DNA from: Roridomyces roridus
Lineage: Eukaryota; Basidiomycota; Agaricomycetes; Agaricales; Mycenaceae
Assembly (NCBI GenBank): GCA_029378245.1
Contig: JARKIF010000014.1
Span: 372,001 to 436,000 of the forward strand
Length of the DNA: 64,000 nucleotides
Direction of reading: 5' to 3'
In this document: one piece after another, positions 10,091-21,307 of the stretch
How positions within the stretch are numbered: position 1 is the first letter of the stretch
Layout of the letters: every line of letters begins with the position of its first letter
Notes under the pieces: model-generated
The model's database searches: none
Seen by the model: the letters and a program-made list of their open reading frames with translations, nothing else
What the model was told of the DNA's origin: nothing
Translations under genes and position numbers: made by a program

Positions 10091-12956
10091 TCAATCTTGC
10101 TTGGCTTTCACTGAACTGACCGATCTGTCCGGCAAAACCTCGGCAATCTCGTCAATCTTCTTGAATTGCCATGGGAAACGCGAAGGATATAAGAATGGCC
10201 GCAGGTCGAATCCTGCCATAATCTCAGCACACAAGCAGAGTAGATTCTGCGTGAAACTCACGGTTGTCATCTGGGCTGTACGACTCCTGCATTTGCGTTC
10301 AGAATGAGTATCGACTTGAGAATGCAGAGATGACAAACCGCATGGTACGAGGGGGTCAAAGTGGTCATCTTGTGCCGGTTACGCGCATGCTCAAAGAAGA
10401 ACAGTTTAACTTTTTCCGCAATCTGAACGGCGGTGAGCCACTGCTCGAAAACCTGAGGGGAGGAATACCTGGAGTGGCGAAAGGAATGAACCCCACTCAT
10501 GGACCAACTTGGTAAACATGCTGTAGGGGCCGCATTTCTCGACTTTGCGGAGACGCCCAAACACGGAAAGCTCGTCATAAGTCATGCCCATGTCAGCCTA
10601 CATTTGTTTTAGGAACATGACCGCTCGTAGACTTTCTCAACGCACCTCATCGGCCTGCACGTATGTCTCCGTGATTGGCTCTAGTTCAGCTGTCGGCACA
10701 GCGTTAAGGAAGCTACAGTATGTCAACAAATGCATCTAGCTCGAAGATGGAGAAAGAACCTCGCCAGAACGGGCAATTGGAAAGAATCCTCGGCGTAAGC
10801 AATGAATTTCTTGAGATCAGTCTTGCTGATGCCGCCGATAGGATTTATATCCGCTGGAAGCGGTGAGCGAACGACAAAAATGAAAAGCTTTGCATACCAG
10901 AAGAACAGTCATATTTGGTCAAGTATCCCCGAAGACTTGGCAAAAGTTGATGAGATGATCTAGTGGATGAAAAAGCACCCACCTTTCGTCTACATTGGCA
11001 CTACCGAGGACCAACAAGCCCCCGACTTTGCCTCGTACCCACGGGAGAAGCTGCGCAAACATGTACGACAATACCATACGAAGCCGAGCCTGGAACAAAT
11101 CAATAAATGATTGAAAAGAGGAAAAGGCACGTACTTGGATGTTTTGCAGGGCCAAATTCTCAGCAGCAGATCCCCCGTGAGCGCGGAACTGAGGTCGAGT
11201 ACCAGTAACCATGACGAACAGGTTTCGTACAGCAGTGACCACGGAATCCATATTCAGATCCACATGATAACTGCCAATGGCTTCCGACAACTGCTTTGCG
11301 CGTTGCCGGGTTTCAGCGCTCGAGTTCTCCGTGCCCATGTAACAGGTGTGGAAAATTCGATTGGTGAATTCGCGAGGGTCCGTAGGAACATAAGTCGAAT
11401 CCGGCTGCTCGCCGGAAATGCGCCGTGCATCGGCGATCACTTGTTGATCTGCAAACTATGAGCGCTAAGAAATAACAGCTGACATACACGAACCGCCTCT
11501 GCGCGCTGCTTCGACCACGAGACGAGACATGGAGTAGACGATGACGGCGGTGGCACAGCTATCGATTCCACCGCTCAACGGAACAAAGTAACCCTGAGTC
11601 CGGGATCTCCTCAGATAATCCCATAGCCAGCAAGCGGGACCAAGACTGCAAAGTTCATTCAGAACATCTTCAAGAGGTCAAATGAAGGTAATTACGCTAT
11701 TTCCTCTTCAGGTCGGTGATACCTGACTTGGAAAGGTTTGGATCCCGATAACAAACCGGACATGTCCTCCTCGCGAACGACATCGAACTTGCCGGAGGTA
11801 AGGGAGAATGGCACTTCAACACGCTGGTAGCGCTCTGCAGAAGCAGCCTGCATACTCCTGCTGCTCTTGGCGCGGTGCGCTCTTACATCTTCAATGTCGA
11901 TGGTAGCACTGACGACCTCGACGTCGTTGAGAGAGAACTGGGAGCCCTGAGCCACGATGTGGCCGTTGACCGCAATCATCGCACACCCATCGTAGTAAAG
12001 ACGGTCACCGTCGCATCCCTGTTGGTTGGCATAGAGGTACACTCCACCAAGCTTCAAGGTTGCCTCCTTGATAAGATCGACACGAGCGTACAATTTGCGC
12101 AGCTCGTGATGACTTCCACTGGAGTTTGTGAATATTTCGACACCGTCGAGGCCCATCAGGATATGGGGACTAGCCGGCGTAAATAGCTCTTCGCATAGCT
12201 CGACTCCAATGCAGGTATCTTGGGTGCTGATGACAGCATCCCCAAAGGTGACTTTGGTCTGGCCAGTGACGACCTGGATAATTCTTGGGAGATAGTGGTC
12301 CTCCGATTGGCGATGTTTAGTCCATGGAGTAAAGTAACGGAGTTCCCGATAATTTCCATCGTTGGCGAGCCACATTTTTGGGCGGATCAACAGTATCTTG
12401 CGGTTGTGGATGATAACCCGGCAGTTGTATATAACGTTCTTGTGAACGACCGGCCTGGGATGAGAATCAATGACAGCACAGATAGGAAAAGCCTCGCGAC
12501 TTGCATCCCAACGTCACAAACGATGCCTTGCGCCTCCTCAGAGGTGAGGATCTTGGCAAGTACCTCCCATGAGTGAAGAACGGTGTCGCCTGAGTGGGAG
12601 TTGAGATCAAGTACGGTAAAAGGGAGCTGCTAACCCTCCAGGAAGTGATCGAGGCAGCCGTACCCACTGTATATGCGGTGAGTATCCGTCGCTCGGCAAG
12701 GCTATCTGCACATACGGAATCTCGAGTTCAGGGCCAACTCTCAGGGTTGCGCCGCGTTCTTTGGCGATGGCAATACTGGCCAATATACGCTCGAGATTGC
12801 CCTGGAAATCTAGAGCCCACTGATTCAAGGAACTGAGACATTTGAGCGCGATTAACTAGCTAGAGACGCGTTGAATGTACCATCTGATAGGAATTGATAT
12901 GAGTTGGATGGGAAGAGGAGCAAGACTCACGTAGCCAGAGTTATAAGATGACCCAT
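10091..12956 (-). CDS. QNS1: Glutamine-dependent NAD+ synthetase
   Basis: This two-domain enzyme amidates nicotinic acid adenine dinucleotide to NAD+, using glutamine. Start 12956 gives MGHLITLAT, then a GTGAGT intron, then [16 protein letters not shown], the expected N-terminus. The glutaminase (nitrilase-like) domain shows the catalytic Glu in GPELEIP and the nucleophile region [11 protein letters not shown]. The synthetase domain has the PP-loop [19 protein letters not shown] near 11530-11580. It continues with the conserved segments [17 protein letters not shown] and [22 protein letters not shown], then [10 protein letters not shown]. The tail is [20 protein letters not shown]. At least seven introns are needed. 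It is divergent from ARO8 by 151 bp. The family call is certain. Confidence 0.93.
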
Positions 12957-13107
12957 CTTGGACACAACTTGGACAAGGGATGGTTGCTCCGATCAAACTT
13001 TGATCAATCAGCTGTTGGCCACGGCCGATACACACGCGCTTATCTACGGCCATGGAATATTTACCCCGCGTCCTGAGTCAGCTTGCGACCCGCAGTCTCC
13101 CTCTACC

Positions 13108-15290
13108 ATGTCAGAGAAACGCAGCAATGCAGTCGACCTCTCTCAGTCAGTCCAACTTTCTCCTCCCAAAGTATTCCTTCTCAGAGTACATTCAGCCACC
13201 TCTCCGACATTGCGAAGACGCTTGAGCCGCGTTCCTTTGGACTTGACACGGACCCGGGCTCCATCAATTTGGACGGTGGTGCCCCAGACATCGAGTACTT
13301 TCCAATAGAGTCACTGCAAGTACAGTATCTCAAGCCAGACGCGTTCCCTATCTCTCCTACGGACGTTCTGCCCCATGGCTCTAGCTTCTTCGGCTGGATT
13401 GCCAACATGCTCACGGGCAAGACTCCCATCGCTCAATTCGTCGTCCCGCGTCGTCTGAAAGCCGGTGATGAAAGCGTGTTTGAGCTCAAGACCGCGCTCA
13501 GCTACAGGTTCGCTTTGTTCAGTACTTTGGTTTCCTTGGCTGACCAACTTGTGCAGCGGCTTCGAGGGTCTTGCTCCCCTTCAGAAAACTATCCGTGAAT
13601 GGGTCACACGAGTCCACAAGCCAGCGTAGTGCGTTGGAATCGTCTCCCACAGAAAGTTTGTTCTGACCCTAAATCCAGTAACGACTACAAGACGCTTATC
13701 GACCTGGGTGCAACCTGCGCGTGGAACTCGGCACTTACCATTCTTCTCAACCCAGGGGAAGCCTTCCTTACAGGTACGGTACTCGTACTCCCAGGCTCTA
13801 TTTATATTAACACCGGAATTCAGACCGTTACGCATACAGTAAGTACAAAGCTCTCCGTTCGCATTGCGGCTTTTCAAATTGCTTGAAGATACCGCCCTCG
13901 CACAAGGAATCACGCGCGACGCAGTACCCATAGCCGTGGCCACAGATCTTGATGGGGCTCTCCGCGGTCGATCTTGAGCGGGTTTTGGCCACCTGGGATG
14001 AAAAGGCCCGTGGACTCAAGCGGTTAGTGTGGTTCCTTTACCGGGATGAGGCTAACCTATACTTGCTAGCCCGCGAGTCATCTACACCCAGGGTGGCGTT
14101 CACAACCCCGCGGGAATTGTATGTGACCGCTTCTTGCCCACCAGTGATCTTCTCATCTCTCACAGCTCATCAGCGCTCAGCGCAAGAGAGACGTAAACCC
14201 AGACCAGATCTCTCAATCTTTTTTTTTTCTGACGTGACGATAGATATACGACGTCGCCGTCCGTTACGACTTGGTGGTGATCGAAGACGATCCATACTAC
14301 TTCCAGCAAGCCTCGACACCATACATCCATGGTGTCGCCCCAGCCCCCAAACAACAAACCGACGACGAGTGGCTCGATGGTCTCGTGCCTTCTTTCCTTC
14401 AGTTTGACTACCAGGGCCGAGTCCTTCGACTGGATACCTTCTCAAAGGTGCTTCCAATCTACAATATCGTCTGCGGTGCTGACCCGCGCCATCCCAGTCG
14501 CTTGGTCCTGGTGGTCGAGTCGGATATTACACTGGGTCCCCGCTTCTGATCTCCAAGCTGCTTGGTCTCCATCAAGCCTACCTCACCTTCCCCTCAGGTC
14601 TTTCCCAGGCGGTAAGTACAGCTGCGTTTGGTTCATCCATGTTCCTTGATCCGCGATAGATCTTCGGCGAACTTCTGCACAGATACAAACAAGAAGGATT
14701 CACGCGTTGGCTGCGAGGCATCACGGCGCAATACGAGTTACGCCGCAACTGGGCGATCGACACGTTGTACCAGTGCCTTGATATCCGGGTTCAGAACAGG
14801 GCCTTGGTGGCCTATGCCCCGACCAAAGGCGCGATGTCGGAAAAGTTTGCGCACCAGTCATTGCTGAGCTTCATACCGCCCGAGTGCGTACATGTACTCT
14901 ATTCCGAGGTTCAACCCACTCACATGTGTATAATTTAGCGGAGGAATGTTCATCTGGTTTGCCAGTACGTTATGCTCCGCATTCCGGGCTTTCCTCGCTC
15001 ATTCCTTTGTAGTCCATTTACACAACCACCCGCGGTACCAGCAGCTGAGCCACCAGACGTCCCCCACCGAAGCCAAGAACGCCCTCTCGCTGGAACTGTT
15101 CACCAATCTCATCAATGCTGGTGTCGTTATGCGCCGCGGAGAGCTCTTTGCTGTCGAGACCGACGAGGAGCGCGCCAGTCGGGGAGAGGACGATATATTC
15201 TTGCGCGCGGCCTTCAGCAGTGGGACCAAGGAGCAGCTTGAGAAGGGCTTCAAGATATTCGCAGCGCAGGTGGTCAAGTTCTTCCAATAG
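13108..15290 (+). CDS. ARO8: Aromatic amino-acid / 2-aminoadipate aminotransferase, Aro8 type
   Basis: This is a PLP-dependent fold-type I aminotransferase. The first exon, MSEKRSNAVDLS, joins across a 51-nt intron to HHLSDIAKTLEPRSFGLD. Conserved blocks follow in order: ISLDGGAPD-like NLDGGAPD, the substrate or cofactor loop GATCAWN, RVIYTQGGVHNPAG, and VVIEDDPYYFQQ. The Schiff-base lysine lies in LDTFSK. A 50-nt intron joins this Lys exon to SLGPGGRVGYYTG, which supplies the phosphate-binding Arg. The C-terminal exons contain IPPEGGMFIWF-type sequence and VVMRRGELFAVE. Fungal Aro8 proteins interconvert Phe, Tyr, Trp and their 2-oxoacids, and also act on 2-aminoadipate. It is divergent from QNS1 and convergent with the next gene. 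The specificity within the family is not provable from sequence. Confidence 0.88.
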
Positions 15291-15483
15291 ATTTCGTGAA
15301 TTGTTGTTATTTCATTTGAAACTAAGTATTTAAGCGTTCAGTGAGTGTAGTCTACGTTATGCGTGTATGTGCGTAGACTCGAGTGAGAATCATGTATGTC
15401 ATTATAAGTAAAACCCAGATGAATTACGCGGATGAACCCCCAAAAAAACCCAAAAACCCAAGAAAAAAAAAGACGGTGGGATG

Positions 15484-16278
15484 CTAAGCATCCGGTGTGG
15501 CGGTCGACGAAGCCTCGGCGATCGCTTTGTCGTCGCCCAAGGCGCGACGATGGCTAGGATCCGCGTCTGGACTGGACGACCCGGCCGCTGCATTCCCACT
15601 CCGCATGCTGAGTTTACGTCCGAGCGAGCCAAGTCCAAGTGTCCACCGCTGTCGCCTCTTTACGAGTGCGGGTGGTACAGGTGGACTCACTGCACGCATT
15701 TTGGGATGCGTCGGAGAGTAATTTGTGAGTTCTGCGGGTGGTGGGAAGGACGCGGGGTAGTGGTGCAGCGCTGGAGGCGGATTGAGGATGAGCTGCGGCT
15801 GCGAGGATGTAGATAGCAGCACGGAAGACGAGGGCGATGAGAAGGTCGGCGAATTATGTGGTGGAGAACCGTTTGCCGGAATCTCTGGCGAGGCCGAGTC
15901 CGGAAACGGGTACTCGAATCTTGTAGAATGAATATCGGAGAAGGGGGTCCCGACGATGACCGAGGAAGGAGAATGCAACGGTAAATCTGCTAGATGGAGG
16001 GGCATGGGACCTGCGGCGTCTGGTGTATCTGGCGCGCCCACGGATGAAGAGGAATCCAACGATAAATCTGCTAGATGGAGAGGCAGGGAAGCTGCAGTGT
16101 CTTGTATATCTGGCTGCGGAGAATCGTTCTGGAAAGGTGAGAAGAAGGAGCGGAGGATTATTCTGGTATAGCGCACCTTTTCTTCGTGTACATTTTCCGC
16201 GTCATCATCTGCTATGACTTCATGCTCATCCGTTATAGCATCTGGAGTTTGATCGTCTGCGACATCCAGCTCCGACAT
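15484..16278 (-). CDS. Unknown disordered protein with duplicated LPLHLADL segment
   Basis: This single open frame is read from MSELDVADDQTPDAITDEHE. An in-frame extension to 16353 is possible, but the Met at 16278 looks more natural. The protein is acidic at the N-terminus, then Ser/Pro-rich and low in complexity throughout. It contains a tandem internal repeat (SLPLHLADLSLDSSSSVGAP and PMPLHLADLPLHSPSSVIVG). The C-terminus is basic (PPALVKRRQRWTLGLGSLGR). I see no known domain, signal peptide or membrane segment. It is convergent with ARO8 across an A-rich 193-bp spacer. It could be a rapidly evolving regulatory protein. No function is claimed. Confidence 0.6.
   Translation of the reverse strand: MSELDVADDQTPDAITDEHEVIADDDAENVHEEKVRYTRIILRSFFSPFQNDSPQPDIQDTAASLPLHLADLSLDSSSSVGAPDTPDAAGPMPLHLADLPLHSPSSVIVGTPFSDIHSTRFEYPFPDSASPEIPANGSPPHNSPTFSSPSSSVLLSTSSQPQLILNPPPALHHYPASFPPPAELTNYSPTHPKMRAVSPPVPPALVKRRQRWTLGLGSLGRKLSMRSGNAAAGSSSPDADPSHRRALGDDKAIAEASSTATPDA
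15964..16113 (-). repeat. Imperfect coding duplication in the disordered gene
   Basis: Segments 15964-16032 and 16046-16113 share AAATCTGCTAGATGGAG and nearby words. On the minus strand they encode the two PLHLADL units of the 15484-16278 protein. Confidence 0.8.
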
Positions 16279-16559
16279 GGAAAAGCTCCAGAGCCTGGGA
16301 GGATGACGGAGGCGGCGCAGACAGACCTCACCACCGCGTCTGAGAGCAGTCACGGTGCTGTGATCGGGTCACCAATTTCGAGTACGGAATGTGTTGCCAT
16401 TTCAAGTCAAGACAAGCGAGCAGGACCCAGGTCAGCCCAGACGGCGTGGACGTCGTGGGCAAAGGAGCGTGTCTTGCATTTGGCGTATATGGGATAATGG
16501 GAGGGAAAGTGACCGCTGTCTGAGGAGTCTACTTGAAACGCATCGTGACCTCTTCCTTC

Positions 16560-17671
16560 ATGGCCGATTCTGATTTCAAGGTGCTCCTCAACAGGCTCGT
16601 GCAGACACCGGAGTACTTTAGCGCCGATGACTTGAAATCTGCACTCAATCATCTCTTCACTCCGATGTCGTCTCTCCCGTTCAAGTTGGCGCATTTCTCA
16701 CCGCCCTGCACATCCATCGCGTCGAAAGACGGCCTGAATCTCTGGCAGGCAGCAGCCTCCGTCTTGCGTGATCGGTCGCTCAAGGCATTTGTCGAGGAGC
16801 CCGAGGGTGATTTCATCGTTGACGTCGTGGGCACTGGCGGCGATGGCTACAATCTCTTCAACGTCAGCACCACCGCAGCGATCGTCGCAGCTGGTGCTGG
16901 TGCAAGAGTAATAAAAGTGAGTCGAGATCAACGAGCACCATGGCCTGCCTCCCCGACGCGCCCTCCCGTTAGCACGGCAGCAGGGCGTCCACTTCCTCCT
17001 CTGGCTCTGCAGATCTCTTGCAGGCTCTCGGATGCGTCTTCACTGCTCCAGCCCCTGGCACCACCACGCCTATTCCCCGTATTCCATTCACCTTTATCCT
17101 CGCCCCACATTACCACCCCGCACTGGCATTCATCGCGCCCTATCGCAAGTCCCTCCCATTTCGTACCATGTTCAACGTCCTCGGGCCTCTCATAAACCCT
17201 GCACGGCCACAGGGCATGGTCCTCGGTGTTGCTGAACGCGAAATCGGGCACACATTCGCCCAAGTCGCTTGCGAGATGGCGGCGTCCAGCGTGCACTCGT
17301 CGTCTGCGGCTACGAAAAATTGGACGAAGTCAGCTGTGCCTGGCCCAACCTACGCGTGGGAGCTCATCGACGGCGTCATCACCGAAAAAACGCTCACACC
17401 AGAGCTATTCGGTGTCGAGCCGCATCCGTTGTCCACTGTTGTCGGGGGCAGTCCAGAGGACAATGCGAAAACGTTCACGTCCCTCCTGACATCAGGAGCA
17501 GATATCCCCGACGCGCTGAAACCCGTCCTCGATTTTGTACTCATAAACACGTCTGCATTGCTGGTTGTTGCTGGGTTGGCCAAGGACTATGTTCATGGCA
17601 CCGAACTCGCACGAGACAGCATCACGTCGGGTAAAGCATGGGCTGCGCTGCAGACGTTCAAGCAGGCATAG
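16560..17671 (+). CDS. TRP4: Anthranilate phosphoribosyltransferase (frame irregular near 17265-17340)
   Basis: This enzyme transfers phosphoribosyl from PRPP to anthranilate in tryptophan synthesis. The start is MADSDFKVLLNRLVQTPEYF. The PRPP/Mg loop GDFIVDVVGTGGDGYNLFNV is intact. A 57-nt intron after VIK restores KHGSRASTSSSGSADLLQ. Further conserved blocks are FRTMFNVLGPLINPA and TYAWELIDGVITEKTL. Between about 17263 and 17341 the family-conserved LRDGGVQRALVVCGYEKLDE appears in a different frame from both flanks. The flanking frame stays open, reading ACEMAASSVHSSSAA instead. This implies one base missing near 17265 and one extra near 17340, so the true protein depends on whether these are assembly errors. 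The family identity is secure. Confidence 0.9.
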
Positions 17672-17738
17672 AAATAGAAAGGTTGTACAGAAATACAAAG
17701 TGGTCGAGATACAAAACGATTGAATACATTCTACTCGT

Positions 17739-18761
17739 TCACTGGCGAGGAGCGCGCGTAGGAGTCTCTTGGTTGAGAGCCACAGCACTGGCTTGGCGAC
17801 GAAGTGGACGATGCTCTAGTGTGTCGGGAGTAGGCAACATCTGCGAGCGATGGTGTTTGAGGACGGGCGTCTGTGTGACCTCGACTGGGTCGTTGTTGGC
17901 AATATCAGCGAGCGGGAGACGAGCACGAGCTCGTCTATGCGGGGGTACGTAGACTGGACGCTGGACAGCCACGGGCACTTCCTCGGGAGCGTCCTGGGCA
18001 GCAGCCACCACTTCCTTCCTCCAATCGAGGGCTTCTCTACGCAAGTGCTGGACGCGAGCTGGAAGAGCTGGCCGCGATCTGAGTACGCTCCGTTTCCGTT
18101 TCGGCGTGGGATGACTCTGGCGCCATTTCGCGTACAGCATGAAAAGGATCAAGGACACGCCGGCGACGATCGCGGGAAGTAACAACATCTCTCCAAGACG
18201 CGCAGTTGGGAAAGAAAAGGTCGGTAGAGTCTCGTGGAGTGGTTGGCTCTGATTGTCAGAGACAGGTGGGGATATCATAAGTCTGGACGGTGCGCGAAGC
18301 TTGGATGGAACTTGTCTTGGGGGGTGAAGACGAGAAGGCTGGCAAAGGGAGGATGGGCGGAGCGGTGTGCGGCATCACAAAGGTGCTGAGGTCGGTGGTA
18401 GAGCTAAAGGCTGAAACTGCCGCGGCGGGATTCGAGGATGTCGGGGAGAACGTGCCAGTAGGAGGCATTTCGCTGTTGTCGTCGTCGTCCAAAAAACACA
18501 TAACAGAGTCGACCATGGGACGTGAATGAGGGAACGAGGTTGGAGCGGGCGCAGTTCTCGCCGGTGCTTGTTTGACTGGGAATGAATAAGGACAAGGTCA
18601 TGATGGGCGGGAACAAGACGCGTACATGTATCATTGAGTTCATGGCGATTGGGGAAAACGCGAGCCCAAAGGACGCGTGCTACCCCGCCTAGAACAAATT
18701 CTGGAGTATGACAGGCCACTACACGTAGGACGCGGACAGCTGTAGAGCTGGATGAGGCCAT
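17739..18761 (-). CDS. Unknown single-pass membrane protein
   Basis: Three exons join in frame. MASSSSTAVRVLRVV runs to NDT, then a 50-nt GTACGC...CAG intron leads to FKQAPARTAPAPTSF. A 41-nt intron then leads to SQPLHETLPTFSFPTARLGE. A single hydrophobic helix (MLLLPAIVAGVSLILFMLYA) is followed by a basic KWRQSHPTPKRKRSVLRSR tail, so the C-terminal half is probably cytosolic. The N-terminal half is Ser/Thr/Pro-rich and could be lumenal or extracellular. No cleaved signal peptide is obvious. Its start lies 41 bp downstream of the kinase stop codon on the same strand. I do not recognise a family. Confidence 0.62.
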
Positions 18762-18802
18762 GGTGGAAGAAGACAAGCACTGTTGTTTGTGCACAAACAC
18801 GA

Positions 18803-21174
18803 CTACCATACAGAATTACCAGTAATGACAGGACTAGGCATAATCGCCCGATGCAGTGGAGCATCTGCATCGTCCATTACCCACTCCCTCCGCAGCCGCT
18901 TGTAGACCTCCTTGAAAGTGTCCATAGACCCCTTCTCATGGACGAGGCTCAACAACAGAACAACCTGATCGTCCGCAACCTGCACGCGCTGCAACTCGAC
19001 CCTGAACTTGACCGCTTTCATCGTGCTCATGAGGCCAACGGTGTCCCTGGCTTCATCGAGACGACACTTGAGCACGCCCATGCCTTCCGAGTCCTCGAGA
19101 ACAACACGGACGTCCATTCCCATCAACAGCCTCCTACATTCGTTCCGGGTGGTGTGAATGTCCCGCGCAGGACGACAGGGTATACGCCGCGGGTTTGAAA
19201 CTGAACACATTCCCAAGCCAGGATCGCTTAGGCGAGGTCGAGGGTGATACCAGCGAAGGCGATGTGAAGGATGAACCAGCGTCAGAGAATGCCGGAGAGG
19301 TCGGTGAAGCCTTGCGTTTCTTGAGCTTTGATCCACGCAATTTCGAGCTGGGCTCCACGATTTGGACTTTCTTGGTGTCCCTCGGGTTGTTACTGCTCCT
19401 CAAGGACAACCTTTTGACGACGCTGGTGGAAGCCACATTTTCCTTGTCGCCAGTGTCTACCGTGGGTCGCTCGGGTCGAACCTTTCTCCGAACGCTGAGG
19501 GGCCGCGTGCCCGTTGACGAGCCAACGTCCTCTCTCTCGTGAGATGCAGCAACGTGCAGAGCAGGAGTCGGGGGCGGAGCTACATCGTGTGGAAGAGGTA
19601 GGCCGCCGAACACTTCCCTGAAGAGATTGGCATCCGGGGAGCTTCCTGGGTCCAAACCGGCTCTCACTTGCAAGGCATTCAGATGATTGACAATCTGGTG
19701 GAAGAAGGCTTGCATCTTCTGATCCTCGAGGTCGGGCACGGCGAGCGGATGGAGGACGGGTTCCTCGAGCGAACCGAGTTGAGGTGACGGAGTGGCCGAA
19801 AGAAAGTTGATGACGGGTACCGGCATTTGATCTGCAAGAGACTCGTCGGAAGGAGAGCTTATTCTTGAACGCGCAGCTCTTCGAGGAGTCGGTGGACCGT
19901 CGCGGGGTGGAATGGAAGAAGGCGAAGGGGGCAGCTCAGGATCTTGGGACACACTTGGAGCAAGTAGTGCCGCAGCCTTGGCCTTGGCCTTCTTCTTGCG
20001 GCGCCTCCGAGCCGCCAGTTCCTCTTCCTCGTCGTAGTGCTCAAAATGCTTGTTGCGGTACTCGACAAGGAGATGGTAGACGCCCTTTTGCCAATTTTGT
20101 TCGTCATTACGGAGACTTGCGACGATTTCGGCGTCGGGAGTGCCATGCCAAAGGGTCCGTATGTTGGCGAAAATATCGGGGTCGATGGAGGCCAGACTTC
20201 CTATTGGACGAGCAATGTGATCGAGCGCTGGAATTGCCGAGGTCGTCACTTTGGGCTTGATGGAAGTGTAAAAGGGATGAACGAGGAGCTCCGGCATGGT
20301 GATTCGGTTTTCCACTTTTGCCGTGAGCATCTTCTTGATGAGGTCCTGGGCCAGTGGGTCGATATCTGTTGGCATGTCGAACGTTCCCCGTTTGACTTTC
20401 TCGAGCAAAATTCCCAAATTCTCGTCATCAAACGGCAATCTGCCGGCCAACAGGGCATGCAGGATAACACCACAGGACCAGATATCCGCTCCTGACCCAT
20501 CGTACGCCTTTGCACTGACGATTTCTGGAGCTGCATAGTGGGGGCTTCCGCAGGATGTGCGAAGCATCCCGTTGGCTTGCCATGCGGCCATACCAAAGTC
20601 GGCGATCTTGACATTCATGTCCTCGTCAAGGAGAATGTTTTCCGGTTTGAGATCGCGATGCGCAATGTTGAACTGATGACAATAGTTGACCGCGTCGATT
20701 ATTTGCTGGAAGTATCCGAGGGCCTCTTCGGTGGGCAGGCGTCCTTTCTTGCAGAGGTGCTCGAAGAGCTCGCCGCCTTTGACGTATTCGAGGATGAGGT
20801 AGAGCTCGGAGGAAGTTTCCCATACGTCGTATAGTCGCATGATATTTGGATGGTCTATGAGCTTCATGACGACAATTTCGCGCTCGAGGGAGAGTTGAGT
20901 ATGCTCCGCGTCGTCGGCGGCATGGTTGAGAGTCGCTGTGGACTCTATAGCGTTCTTTGAGACTATCTTGACGGCCGCATATTGACCTGTTCTGGAATGA
21001 CGAGCGACTCGAACCCGGCCTGGTCCTGATTAATGCCTGTTCGCTGACGGAGGAAACAGCACTAACCTGAGCTCCCAGCCCCAATTATTCTGCCTATCTT
21101 CCACAAACCTATCCTCTGGGGTCGTCGCCACCGGTCTTGCGGCGAGGGAGACGGGGTGTATCGACCGTGGACAT
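18803..21174 (-). CDS. Gin4/Hsl1/Nim1-related Ser/Thr protein kinase
   Basis: The kinase domain is complete. After MST and a 50-nt intron comes RIGLWKIGRIIGAGSSG (glycine loop). Next are AVKI-type lysine context, IAHRDLKPENILLDEDMNVK and IADFGMAAWQ. The activation segment is LRTSCGSPHYAAPEI, followed by DIWSCGVILHALLAG. The HRD, DFG and APE motifs are intact, so it should be active. This activation loop is typical of the Nim1-related family (Gin4, Kcc4, Hsl1, Cdr2), which links septin organisation and cell size to mitotic entry. A long disordered middle follows. After an intron (GTATACCC...TAG) comes a C-terminal fold (RLLMGMDVRVVLEDSEGMGV to YKRLRREW) consistent with a membrane-binding KA1-like domain. 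It is divergent from LIG4 by 133 bp. Confidence 0.87.
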
Positions 21175-21307
21175 GGCGGTATCAGTCAAGCCTCAAGGGA
21201 GGCTGGCATCAAAGATGTCAGACAGTCTGTTTGTGCGAACCAAATAACGCGACTTGGAGTCACGATCAGGTGGGCGCTACCGTGTGGCAACTTGAAGTCA
21301 TACCGCC

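Noticed and set aside
15424..15475. A-rich tract as a retroelement poly(A) tail
   Set aside because: No target-site duplication or element sequence is adjacent; it lies in the 3' space between two convergent genes.
17018..17235. Second intron in TRP4 to explain the frame change
   Set aside because: No GT...AG pair of realistic length restores the conserved sequence; only 23-28-nt introns would fit, so base-level indels are the better explanation.
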